A stretch of 29,389 nucleotides of DNA from Oehlia diaphana (lineage: Eukaryota > Glomeromycota > Glomeromycetes > Glomerales > Glomeraceae), in NCBI GenBank assembly GCA_003833135.1, contig QZLH01000868.1:2947-32335 (forward strand), in the 5' to 3' direction. The position numbers were made by a program, and so were the translations under genes. How positions within the stretch are numbered: position 1 is the first letter of the stretch; the number at the start of each line of letters is the position of its first letter. The notes under the pieces were generated by a model that was not told the DNA's origin, did no database searches, and saw only the letters and a program-made list of their open reading frames with translations. Shown here piece after piece: positions 7,539 to 17,369 of the stretch.

Positions 7539-9542
7539 ATGGTAACGATAAGATTAGAATTATGGGAAAATCCAAACTTTCCGCAACTTGATATTCTTGA
7601 AAATCAAACGAATGGAGTATTAGAAGCCTTCAATAATTGCAGAAAACTAGAACTCGAACTTCATGGGATTGATACCGAAATTAAAAAATTTAATATTTCA
7701 ATTAATACTTTAACTGAAAGAAGAGCTCAAGAATCTTTTAAACATTCTTCGTATTCTAAGAATGTCGCCATATATATGGATGCACTTTCAAATGAAAGTG
7801 AAACTATAGAAACAATAATAATAATTTTATCATCTTTATTAGTCGAAGCGAGAAAAAGACGAGAAAGTACAAATAGATTAAGACAAGATTATCAAGACTT
7901 CCTTGAAAATTTTAACAATTATTATGTGATAGATAATTTAAGTAATGAACAACTCGAAATTAAAAATTCAGAATTTGCCATACCGATTTTATCTTTTTTC
8001 TTTAGTACATTAATATTTTATCTAAATATTAATTGGTATCCTCTTTCATCTAATCAAGATAACGCATGCAATAACATACCAGAGATATTGCGGAGAACGT
8101 TGGGGCAGCTGGGTCATAATGCATCACAGAATAAGAAATCATCAAATGATGATGAAGAAAAAAAGGATGAGGGACTACGAGGTGGTAAGAAATCATCAAA
8201 TTATGAGGAAAAACATAAGGAAGAGGAATTAAAAAAGGATAATAAACCACTAAATAATGAGAAATCACAGGGTGAGAAAACACAAAAGGAAGAAATTACA
8301 ACTTGGTGTCCTTCGTGGTTTTCCTGGTTATGCAACTCTAAAGCACTACTATCAAACACTATTAGTACTAATAATACTAATAATCAAACAAATGGAGGGA
8401 CACACACTAATGATACTAATAATCAAATAAACGCGAAACCACCAAATGATGAGAAATTATCAAAGAATACAGATCTGATAACTTCACAGTTATCCGAAGT
8501 TCCGCATCCCAAAAACTTTCTCGATGATAAGGAATCACAAAAGGATGAAATTACAACTTGGTGTACTTCGTGGCTTTCCTGGTTCTGGTCGTGCAACTCT
8601 AAAGCATCACTATCAAACACTACTAGTGCTAATTATACTAATAGTCGAACAAACGAAGTGACACACACTATTGGCACTAATAATAAAACAAACGAAGGGA
8701 CGCACTCCAATGGCACTAATAATCAAACAGATGGAGGAATGCACCCTACGCACATTAATAGCGCTAATAATAGTACTAACGAAGAGACGCACGCTAATGT
8801 CACTAATAATCAAACAAATGGAGGAATGCACCCTACGCACATTAATGACGCTAATAATAGTACAAACGAAGAGACGCACGCTAATGTCACTAATAATCAA
8901 ACAAATGGAGGAATGCACCCTACGCACATTAATGACGCTAATAATAGTATAAACGAAGAGACGCACGCTAATGTCACTAATAATCAAACAAATGGAGAAA
9001 TGCACACTACGCACACTAATGACGATAATCAAACAAGTAGACCTTCTTTACCGAACTCGACGAACCCGGTTCACACCAGTGTCGTTAATAATCTGATAAA
9101 TGGAATTAATCAGACGGACCAGATTCACGTATCACAATATGTTAATGCCATTGGTTTTGGTATCTTGATAGCTTTATTAATGTGGATTCTTTTGCGTATA
9201 ACAAAACCTACACTATATCTCCCGAGGATGAAGGATCGTAAACGCAAAAAATTAGAAGAATTATCTCAGCAAAAGAATAACAAAATCTTGGAAATTAAAA
9301 ACAAGCTTCCCGTAATTATTACGAATGTGGATATTTTATGTCAATTTTGGGATAATCAAATTGATTGTATCACAAACAACAGTAATACTTTAAAATCAGT
9401 TGATGAAAAAGAAAAAATTAAGATTCCAAAAAGATTAGTCTTGTCAATTGAAGAAGATTGGAGAAATCAATCTAATAGTTGTGAGGAAAATTATGTGCGC
9501 ATGAAACATCTTGTGACCTTTAATTTTATTCTTACTGAATAA
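7539..9542 (+). CDS. Coiled-coil membrane-hairpin protein with a giant Asn/Thr-rich loop (paralogue 2)
   Basis: 667 aa, single exon, family not recognised. Residues 20-140 are a charged coiled coil. Hydrophobic segment 1 spans 148-168 and segment 2 spans 537-554. Residues 560-667 form a second coiled coil. The C-terminal region aligns with the upstream gene: Trp604 (QFWDNQ) and Trp641 (EDWRNQ) are 37 residues apart, against 39 there. The major difference is the loop between the membrane segments, about 370 residues here and about ten in the paralogue. It has a Lys/Glu-rich part (190-250), two copies of a Trp/Cys-rich motif (TTWCPSWFSW from 254, TTWCTSWLSW from 339), and an Asn/Thr/His-rich repeat array to about residue 497. 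The loop is dense in N-X-S/T sequons, so if it faces the lumen or outside it could be heavily glycosylated. The start is the first ATG after a pyrimidine-rich leader. Confidence 0.82.
   Translation: MVTIRLELWENPNFPQLDILENQTNGVLEAFNNCRKLELELHGIDTEIKKFNISINTLTERRAQESFKHSSYSKNVAIYMDALSNESETIETIIIILSSLLVEARKRRESTNRLRQDYQDFLENFNNYYVIDNLSNEQLEIKNSEFAIPILSFFFSTLIFYLNINWYPLSSNQDNACNNIPEILRRTLGQLGHNASQNKKSSNDDEEKKDEGLRGGKKSSNYEEKHKEEELKKDNKPLNNEKSQGEKTQKEEITTWCPSWFSWLCNSKALLSNTISTNNTNNQTNGGTHTNDTNNQINAKPPNDEKLSKNTDLITSQLSEVPHPKNFLDDKESQKDEITTWCTSWLSWFWSCNSKASLSNTTSANYTNSRTNEVTHTIGTNNKTNEGTHSNGTNNQTDGGMHPTHINSANNSTNEETHANVTNNQTNGGMHPTHINDANNSTNEETHANVTNNQTNGGMHPTHINDANNSINEETHANVTNNQTNGEMHTTHTNDDNQTSRPSLPNSTNPVHTSVVNNLINGINQTDQIHVSQYVNAIGFGILIALLMWILLRITKPTLYLPRMKDRKRKKLEELSQQKNNKILEIKNKLPVIITNVDILCQFWDNQIDCITNNSNTLKSVDEKEKIKIPKRLVLSIEEDWRNQSNSCEENYVRMKHLVTFNFILTE
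8275..8670 (+). repeat. Imperfect 255-bp-offset internal duplication
   Basis: Sequence from about 8280 to 8400 recurs at an offset of 255 bp (85 codons) from about 8535 to 8660. Both copies run from AAAAGGA.GAAATTACAAC through the Trp/Cys-rich motif into CAACTCTAAAGCA and a CTAATAATACTAAT-like stretch. The second copy has a 6-bp in-frame insertion (an extra Trp-Ser). The reading frame is preserved, so the whole module was copied within the protein. Confidence 0.82.
8721..9030 (+). repeat. In-frame 87-bp tandem repeat (about 3.5 copies)
   Basis: The word AATCAAACA recurs at 8721, 8808, 8895 and 8982, exactly 87 bp apart. Each unit encodes 29 residues of the type THINDANNSTNEETHANV followed by TNNQTNGGMHP. 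Units 2 and 3 are nearly identical, which implies recent expansion. Each unit appears to be two related shorter modules of about 13 and 16 residues, and single degenerate modules continue upstream to about 8360. Because 87 is a multiple of three, copy-number change keeps the frame. Confidence 0.93.
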
Positions 9543-10173
9543 TTTCGTTCATTTAAATTTGCGTATTTTTTGATAGTCGGTTCTCTATATATAATCACAG
9601 TTGCAAAAATGTGATTAACATAAATTGATAATTATTATTATTATTATTATTATTATGATATATATATATATATATATATATATATTCGAATATACTTCTT
9701 ATAAATATATTATTTGTATAATTAAATTACAATAAAGAACAATATCCCATTTATCCTATTTAGGAAACAAAAACAAATCATTTTGATTTCATTTAATAAA
9801 TGAAAAAAAAAATCATGAGAAAATTTTTTTGTTTGACCAATCGTAAAGAAGCGGCAAAACTTTAGATGCAATATTAAAATTTTAGGGTAATAAATTCAAT
9901 TAAAATTTGTCAACGATTTTCAGGGGGGAATTCTTTTATCATATAACAAAATTAGGTTTTAAAAAATTTAAACTTGACCAGAAATACACTTAATTAAAAA
10001 AAAAAAAATCAGTTTTCAGCTGATTTTCAACCATCATCTATAACTTTAAAGTAAACTTTTTTATCAAAATTTATCAAAAGATAAAGTTTTTTTATATCTT
10101 TTATATCTTTTCTAATGTCATTACATAGTGGATAGCTGCGGTAAATTTACCTTTTACTTGGAACGTCACAATC
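9543..10173. other. Gene-free spacer with ATT and TA microsatellites
   Basis: An (ATT)n run at about 9631-9655 is followed by a (TA)n run at 9659-9685. The rest is AT-rich with homopolymers and has no gene or RNA feature that I can support. The 3' untranslated region of the preceding gene must lie in the first part. Confidence 0.65.
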
Positions 10174-10264
10174 GTCACATGAATAACACGTGTTAAATTA
10201 AACAAGTAAACTTGATGAAACTAGTTTCGAGAACATCGAAAGATTATATAAAGAATCATGTGAC
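10174..10264. promoter_or_regulatory. Nested palindromes around a CACGTG E-box
   Basis: GTCACATGA (10174-10182) and its reverse complement TCATGTGAC (10256-10264) bracket a perfect 12-nt palindrome, TAACACGTGTTA (10184-10195), whose centre is the bHLH target CACGTG. A TATATAAAG sequence follows at about 10246-10254, and an ATG at about 10311 opens a frame of only about 18 codons. This could be a small promoter or part of a decayed element; no gene is confirmed downstream. Confidence 0.3.
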
Positions 10265-10871
10265 ACCTTTTATGTCAACAGTCAACGAATGTCAACAGGT
10301 GGCGTTCATGGAAGACATTATGTACATTTGTTTCAATCTTTTTTCAACGATCAACAAACGGTAATGAAGTGAAAAGGAACATTAGAATATTATATTCATA
10401 ACGTCAAATTTTCAATTTTCTTATTCATCCTATATTAACCGTCGATGCTCATTAATTTTTTAAAATAATCTATTTATTTCATTTTTCAAATTCCAATTGA
10501 ATAAAAAAAAAAAAAAATAGATTCTTCGATGTAAAAATTTTCATAAAAATCATTAATATCTAGAAATAATTAAAAATAAAGTGTCCAAAATTTATAATAG
10601 AATTTATAATAAATACCTGTTCTAATTATTCACCATTTATTTTTAAATGAATATTTTTTCTCCAACGCTTGAGCATCATCAATATAATATTAATAACATC
10701 AAAATATTAATATTATTTTTTTAATTGTAAATATTATTTTTTTAAAAAAAAGACTCCATTAAATCTACGAATAGTGGTAAAATGTATTAAAATATATCTG
10801 ATATACTGAGTGTTTCTCATTTCCTTTTAAAAAATTATATGGCTATATCACGAATTCACTTTGATCGATGA

Positions 10872-10964
10872 TCTGGAATTCTAGACCGAATCTGCAGTAA
10901 CAGAAGACGTAAGATCGAGGATGATCAGTTACAACAATTACAACAACGCGACGAAACTAGTTAA
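10872..10964 (+). pseudogene. Coding-like fragment, possible C-terminal exon remnant
   Basis: A 30-codon open frame ending in TAA has a hydrophilic, Arg/Gln/Asp-rich composition (it includes NRRRKIEDDQLQQLQQRDE) unlike the Phe/Lys/Ile/Asn noise of the surrounding spacer. A possible 3' splice site (TTCTAG) lies inside it at about 10882. No start, domain or partner exon can be assigned. It may be debris of a former gene or chance. Confidence 0.25.
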
Positions 10965-11203
10965 ATTGATAATCTATGTAAAATCATTTTATTTTAACTC
11001 CATAAAGTTTAACAAAAAAAATAAAAATAAATGAAATAATTCCCTGTCGTACTAAGTGTCACTCATGATTACTGCAAGTAATTAACTATATTTATAAATG
11101 ACTGGGAATTCGAGAAAGAGCCTTATTATTCCCAATTCCCATGAAATAAATAATATTAATAATATTAAAATAAAAAAAAATATATATAGAAGTTTTACTT
11201 TTA

Positions 11204-11311
11204 CCTTCAGATACTAGCACAAAATCGGAACGTCAGCACAAATCAACCGAAGTAGTAAGTTATTATGATGTTGAGCAAATATCGGACCTCAAACTCGAAA
11301 GTCGAAAATAA
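11204..11311 (+). pseudogene. Coding-like fragment, possible terminal exon remnant
   Basis: A 35-residue frame ends in TAA and is preceded by a pyrimidine-rich 3' splice-like sequence (ACTTTTACCTTCAG). Its composition is polar (it includes TKSERQHKSTEVVSYYD). It lies 240 bp after the other plus-strand fragment and overlaps a minus-strand fragment. No family is recognised, and no upstream exon joins convincingly. Confidence 0.25.
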
Positions 11312-11503
11312 GAATTACACTTGGAAAGAATTTGGCATCATTTTCAGTACTACCATTGTCGTCATAATCGTCGTTATTGTCGTTAGGAGCAAACAAGCCA
11401 CTACAAAGATTTTTGATTGTTGCTATTAAGCAACGGACTTCAACAATTTCTGTTTTCCCAGTATATTATAATCCCAATCAGAATCGTGTGTTAGAGAAGT
11501 ATT
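11289..11503 (-). pseudogene. Minus-strand coding-like debris with an apparent frameshift
   Basis: Two overlapping minus-strand frames both look like protein. The first (11503 down to 11426) contains HDSDWDYNILGKQ. The second (11465 down to 11289) contains EVRCLIATIKNLCSGLFAP followed by an Asp/Asn-rich stretch. Reading from the first into the second needs a frame change near 11450. A donor-like GTAATT follows the acidic stretch at about 11318. I cannot name the family. The Asp/Asn-rich tail and balanced codons make pure chance less likely than for the rest of the spacer. Confidence 0.3.
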
Positions 11504-13942
11504 TTAAAACTTTCTTATATTACTTATCCTTGTTATCTTGACTAGTGTTGGTCGTTGTAAGTCCAAGGTCAAGTAAATATAAATCCTTTAGCTTAGTATT
11601 TACAGCCAATTTACAGCTTACGTTTATAATATTAATACCGCTAAAGGTTATAATTCGATATATAATAATCGTTACTTACGGTTAATCTTAACACGAAAAG
11701 TGTTACATTTTGATCATACAAAGTGTATAACGCCACTTCTAATTTGTTAATTTAGGAATTTCATGGACTACTTTATTAATGATTCAATGTTATTACATCC
11801 ATCCATCTCTCCGCATAGCTTCCATTATTAATTTCCACCATTTTTATTACTACGATTGAATGTTGTGTACTATTGTCATCTCACTACCTTTGTATGATTG
11901 ATTGCATACAAATGTTGGTATTTACAATTTAAAACAATTTATTGGTTAAATAATTCCCATAATATTCGTAGATTTAATCCTAATCCCTCTGATAAAGGAC
12001 ACATTTTTTCTATAATAAAATACATTTATTTATAATCCTATCTTTTACTACTTTTCAACGACGAATTTTCCAGTTTGCGTTAAATTTAGCTAAACGTGTA
12101 AAAGTAAAGGAATTGATCGCATTAGATCCAATATGTAAATTATGCTGATAATAATACTTAATGATCCCACAACAAACTTTTTTGAAACTAGCAAATAAAT
12201 TATCTCAGCTTAATTAGAATTAGACTATAAATTTCCTTTTTTTTTCATGTGAAATAATCATCTTTTTATAAATTACGCGTTATAAAGTTGAAGGCGTGAT
12301 GTACGGTGCTGGTTGATTAAACGAACGAAGCGAACTGAATGACGCGTTTTTCATCATTCTTCTATTCTTCTATTCTTCTGATATATTATGAATATAAAAC
12401 TATAATACACTAGCATTCTTCTTTTATTCCGATTCTAAAGAATATTTCAAAATAATTTGTTATTTTTAAAACGAAAAAAACGCGAATTTAGCGCGTTTTT
12501 TTTCTCCAACTTTCGTGAAATGAATGAATTTTTCCAGAAAAATTTGCCTTACCAAGGTATTTCAAAGCTTGAAGTCGTTTCTCTTTGCTAAATAAAACAT
12601 GCTAATATATGAAAACTATGAAGACTAAAAGGAAAAAATAATTATTTTTCGATTTTAAAATACTCATTAGTTATATCTTTCATTTCTTTCCTTTTTCTTA
12701 CTATTATTATTAATATTAATTCTTAAATCAGGTTAAAAACTTGAATACGAGATTTTCACTTGATAAAACATCATGATGGCTACTCACTACTGCCGAACAC
12801 CACCTATACATAATATTAAATATGGTAAGAGAATACTCTATATAGTATATATAATAAATATACAGTACAACATTTGATGACATCAATACAATACAATACT
12901 AGTTTTATAAAATTGTAACCCTGACATTACTTTCAATCTTATCCATAAAAAATTATATTTAAACACGATTATTATTCTCATTATGAGATTTATTTTGAAT
13001 AAATTATGTCATAACTACGACAAATTTTCTTTTAGACTAACCTTTTTTAATTTTAAGAAAGACCGAAGAACCGATTAAATCTCTTGGATTTCTTGGAAAG
13101 AAATTCTAATAAAAGTATGTATAATTGACACGATAATAAAATTGAAATTAATTACACCTATCATTATTATTTTTTATGAAAATAATGAAAAGTAAGATTC
13201 ATTTGATTATTAATTAATATAATATATTATTAATTATTAATGTTATTTAAATTTCGCGGCAGGGTAACCACCGAATATCATTTGATACGGGAATAAATAT
13301 TATGATACTTCAATAAGATAGGTTTAATAATTAGAGTATTTTATTATTAACATAAAAAAAAAAAAAGGACCGAGTTTAGCTCCGCTCATAATTTTCATTC
13401 AAAAATATTTTTTATAAAAAAAAGAAGGGACATATCACATATTACTGTACGTATTTGAACAATATGATAAACTCCGCATAAAGATTTAACCTACACATGA
13501 TTTCAAGAACAATCTTGCATAATTCGGGCCGGAATAAGATATGTCCCGAATTAACGGAAAATTCGATCGGATATGAATTTAACCGATCACATTCCCAATT
13601 TATAAATGACGCAATAACGGATTTTTGATATACCGAACTTCAACATAATAGTATAACTGATTTTTAGACTAATGGAACGAATACCGTTCCGGCATATCTA
13701 ATATATCTGTGTAATTATTTTTGTTATCTTAAATAAACCTTTATTAGGTCGAGCACAAAATTTTGGTAAAAGTTTTCTAAAAAAAAAGAGTAAATCCAAA
13801 TAATAATATTCATTTCTTCTATGAGTTTTTATTATTGTACATCATACATCAATTACGTAGGCTTTTTTTTTTTATTTTATACTACATTAATTTATTTTAA
13901 AATTATATTTTATAGTTCTACAAATAAAAATCAAACATAATA
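11504..13942. other. Gene-free AT-rich spacer
   Basis: No gene, tRNA or long repeat can be supported. Small features include a strong A-stem/T-stem hairpin at 12474-12503, a TTCTATTCTTC short repeat at about 12358-12379, and CG-containing words such as AATTCGGGCCGGAAT (about 13521). A near-copy of that last word, AATTCGGGCCAGAATTA, occurs at about 26694, which suggests a dispersed low-copy repeat. Confidence 0.55.
12474..12503. other. Strong hairpin with CGCG stem base
   Basis: AAAAAAACGCG (12474-12484) and CGCGTTTTTTT (from 12492) can pair over 11 bp around a 7-nt loop. On the plus strand the stem is followed by a T run, which superficially resembles a terminator. In a fungal nuclear genome this more likely reflects repeat debris or, at most, an RNA polymerase III stop. 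Confidence 0.4.
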
Positions 13943-14005
13943 ATGGATGTTGATGTCCAGCCTGCAACACAGCCAACAAAGCCAAGTAACGGCTTGGCGT
14001 TTCTT

Positions 14006-14073
<68 letters not shown>

Positions 14074-14083
14074 TTGCATTTAA
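13943..14083 (+). CDS. Possible start of a gene running into a T58 homopolymer (doubtful)
   Basis: An ATG in good context (AATAATGG) opens 22 codons of balanced, coding-like composition beginning MDVDVQPATQPTKPSNG. The frame then enters an uninterrupted run of 58 T (14008-14065), which reads as polyphenylalanine, and stops at 14081. Alternatively the donor-like GTAACG at 13986 ends a short first exon and the T run is intronic. No convincing second exon follows. It may be a gene start separated from its body, or chance. Confidence 0.2.
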
Positions 14084-15132
14084 ATTATTTTGAATTAGCA
14101 ATACATGACTAAAACTGGTAATAAAATTAAAGAGGTATTTTGAATGGAAACCTTAGATCGGAAAGTTTTTCCTTGTGATACATTTCACAAAAAGTCACAA
14201 GTGATTATCTTCAATAAATGTGATTAGGCATTCTTTGTACATAAATGTTTTTTTTTTTTTTCCACGAATCGTAAAATTATTTTATTGTAGGGAGAAGAAA
14301 AAGAAAATAAAAATAAAAAAAAAAAAAAAGAAAAATTCTTAAAAAAATATATATATATATATTTTTATTGTTGTTGGTTTTTTTTTTATTAAACGCATTC
14401 ATTTAGTTTTAAGATTGTATTCTAACGCGTTCCAACCGCATTAAAAATTATAACATTTATTTATAAATTAATTTGCCAAAATTCCAATTTGAGTAAATGT
14501 CGCATATTTTTATTATATAATCAATCCTTTTAATATAATAAAGAATGATCACGCGTGGAACGGAATACCCTAATTACCAATACTTATAACATATTTATTA
14601 TTTTTATTATTTAGGTTATAAATTTAAACGTAGGTTATAAAGAAAATTTTTTGAAACTTTAATGTGATACATAATGAAATTAATTTAAAATTGGTAAAGG
14701 ATTGTACCTTATAAATTAATTGAAACATCAACATACATCATAAAAAATGCTATGTTACACAAATTGCTCATTTTAACCAAAATGGTGCAAATTCCACTAC
14801 AGTATTGAAAAAGAGAGAATTAAAAAAAATAAAAATAAAAATAAAAATAAAATAAAAAATAAAAATAAAAAAAATAATTCAAAAAAAAAAAATTGGTTAC
14901 TCTAAATGATCTTTTTTTTTTTTTCATACCTAAATAATGATTATAACAAAGCCAAAAAAGTTAAAAATCGTATACATTTCTACGAAAATCACGCGAAATA
15001 GATTAGGTAAAACTTGAGATTTGCCAAAATCCCTGAAAATAGTAATAATTTGCTCATATGTACCGTACAGGTAATATAATGATAAAAATACCTAAGTAAA
15101 AATGCGTGCAAAATTATTAAAAAGTAATAATA

Positions 15133-15225
<93 letters not shown>

Positions 15226-16228
15226 AAAAAAAAAAAAATAAATAAATAAAATTGTTAATAATAATCTTATTATTTTATAAAAAAAAAATTATGGTTTAAA
15301 AATTATGGTTGTTATTATATAATATACTGTAAATTTCATTTTTTTTTTATCATATGTAAATCGCGAGATTTCAATAATAGCACGCAAATATTGATTAACT
15401 CAATTTGTATAAAATTTATGATAACATTTTTTTTTTTTGTGGTAATTGTTGTGGCTAAGTAACCATTAAGGTAAATATATATATAATATAATAATGACTA
15501 AAAGGACAATGAATTACCAAAGAAAGATTATCTAAATCGGAAAATAATACTTCCGCCAAGCCGGAAAAGGTCTTTTTTTATATTAACGGATCAGCTTATT
15601 TAGTAAGTAATATCGTAAAAATAAAAGTTTAAAACCAAAAATACTTGCATGCATTCTTGTGAATGGTCTTGTTTTGTAATTGACATTCATTAGTTCACAA
15701 TAATAATTATAATAATGAAATTATATATGTCGCGATGATAAATATTTTACAGGGAAATTTTGAGTGACTATCTTCCAATAAGCCAATAAGCCTCACAAAG
15801 GCTTGCCTCTCTAATCTCGGCTCCATTATCTTCCCGGAATGAAATTTGTTATTTTGATGTACTTTTGATGTACCTCTCATTTTTAAAAAAATTCATAGTT
15901 ATTCATCTGCTCCTTGAAAAACTCTTTATTGAAATCACCAAATATTTTTCTTTATAAAAAAATTTTCATATTCTAAATATGTTTAAACCGGAAATTTTTT
16001 ATCGGGGAGAAATTCGGTTATTCCGTAATTCCGGAACTCTTTTATGCCGAGAAGCGAAAATATTATTTTACAATAATATCACCTGATGTGCAGCAGATCT
16101 ATTGTCACAACTGATATCTTGATTTGTAATACTACATTTGTAAACATGTATCACAATTATGTACCACTTTTCTTTACCGAAAAAAAACGGATCCTCGGCA
16201 TCTACTTAAACCGATTTCCGTCTAAATT
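14084..16228. other. Gene-free spacer with long A/T homopolymers
   Basis: It contains an AAAAAT-type microsatellite at about 14821-14890 and a very long interrupted A run at about 15134-15250. It also contains many poly-T runs of 9-12 and a duplicated AATAAGCC followed by a small AAGCCT/AGGCTT hairpin at about 15776-15812. No gene is seen on either strand. Confidence 0.6.
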
Positions 16229-16292
16229 TTATATAAATATCCCCCTCCACAGCGTCGGTATCCTTTTCTCCGTATCCGTCCCCCCGCTTTCA
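16229..16292 (+). promoter_or_regulatory. Candidate core promoter: TATA-like box and pyrimidine-rich tract
   Basis: TTATATAAATAT (about 16229-16240) is followed directly by CCCCCTCCAC and a pyrimidine-rich stretch (TCCTTTTCTCCGTATCC, then CCCCCCGC) up to 16292. It is the most CT-rich place in several kilobases. TATA followed by CT-rich initiator sequence is common in fungal promoters. It lies about 1.1 kb upstream of the transcription-factor ATG with the assembly gap between, so linkage to that gene is only inferred. Confidence 0.3.
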
Positions 16293-16550
16293 ATCGAACA
16301 CGCATCTTTTGAAAAAAAAAAAGAGGTTTTTAATTCATTACTGCGGTGTATTGGTTTTTCAATATAATAAACAGTTACCCAAAATTTTTTTTAAAAAAAA
16401 TATTTTTAGTTTTTTTCAAAACTCTATATTTATCTTATTTACCTTTCCAGTAACCATTTTATTTTTTTATTTTCCTTTTTTTTTCTTCCTTTTTCTTCTA
16501 TTATTTGACAAAGTAAGAAAATTATTATTATTTTTTAACTAGTATTATAG

Positions 16551-16556
16551 GATTTT

Positions 16557-16597
<41 letters not shown>

Positions 16598-16602
16598 AAA
16601 AA

Positions 16603-16655
<53 letters not shown>

Positions 16656-16774
16656 AAAAAAAAAAAATTTTTTTTTTGAGCGTGATATAATTTTTTTTCG
16701 TAATCAAATATTTTTAATCAGATAACCAAAATATAAGGCGATTTAAATAAAAAAAAAAAAAAATTTTTTTGGAT
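16551..16774. repeat. Alternating poly-T/poly-A tracts left of the gap
   Basis: Runs of T (about 35 each) alternate with A runs of about 11 and continue up to the first N. The sequence is self-complementary and is probably why the assembly breaks here. It has no readable function. Confidence 0.8.
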
Positions 16775-17277
16775 NNNNNNNNNNNNNNNNNNNNNNNNNN
16801 NNNNNNNNNNNNNNNNNNNNNNNNNNNNNNNNNNNNNNNNNNNNNNNNNNNNNNNNNNNNNNNNNNNNNNNNNNNNNNNNNNNNNNNNNNNNNNNNNNNN
16901 NNNNNNNNNNNNNNNNNNNNNNNNNNNNNNNNNNNNNNNNNNNNNNNNNNNNNNNNNNNNNNNNNNNNNNNNNNNNNNNNNNNNNNNNNNNNNNNNNNNN
17001 NNNNNNNNNNNNNNNNNNNNNNNNNNNNNNNNNNNNNNNNNNNNNNNNNNNNNNNNNNNNNNNNNNNNNNNNNNNNNNNNNNNNNNNNNNNNNNNNNNNN
17101 NNNNNNNNNNNNNNNNNNNNNNNNNNNNNNNNNNNNNNNNNNNNNNNNNNNNNNNNNNNNNNNNNNNNNNNNNNNNNNNNNNNNNNNNNNNNNNNNNNNN
17201 NNNNNNNNNNNNNNNNNNNNNNNNNNNNNNNNNNNNNNNNNNNNNNNNNNNNNNNNNNNNNNNNNNNNNNNNNNNNN
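16775..17277. other. Assembly gap (503 N)
   Basis: An uninterrupted run of N with homopolymers on both sides. The true length and content are unknown. It falls 92 bp upstream of the transcription-factor start codon, so part of the promoter or leader of that gene is missing from this window. Confidence 0.99.
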
Positions 17278-17278
17278 T

Positions 17279-17318
<40 letters not shown>

Positions 17319-17369
17319 GCGCGCAAATCTTTTTTTTTTAAAAAAAAGAGACTTTTGATTTAATTAAAC

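Noticed and set aside
7394..7591. 65-codon frame overlapping the start of the second paralogue
   Set aside because: A Tyr/Phe/Ile-rich translation of T-rich leader sequence, out of frame with the real gene.
8050..8283. 77-codon minus-strand frame inside the second paralogue
   Set aside because: It is antisense to the Lys/Glu-rich part of the loop and has no domain or splice support.
8671..8952. 93-codon plus-strand frame within the same array
   Set aside because: It is a frame-shifted shadow of the repeat; the sense frame continues through intact coding sequence on both sides.
8613..9032. 139-codon open frame antisense to the repeat array of the second paralogue
   Set aside because: The 87-bp repeat is a multiple of three and lacks stops in several frames, so long antisense frames are automatic. 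The translation is a Val/Ile/Ser repeat with no independent support.
16086..16367. 93-codon plus-strand frame and the following Phe-rich frame
   Set aside because: It spans the TATA-like and CT-rich promoter-type segment and ends in homopolymer; no domain, so the regulatory reading is preferred.
16769..17341. Open frame across the run of N
   Set aside because: It exists only because unknown bases contain no stops.
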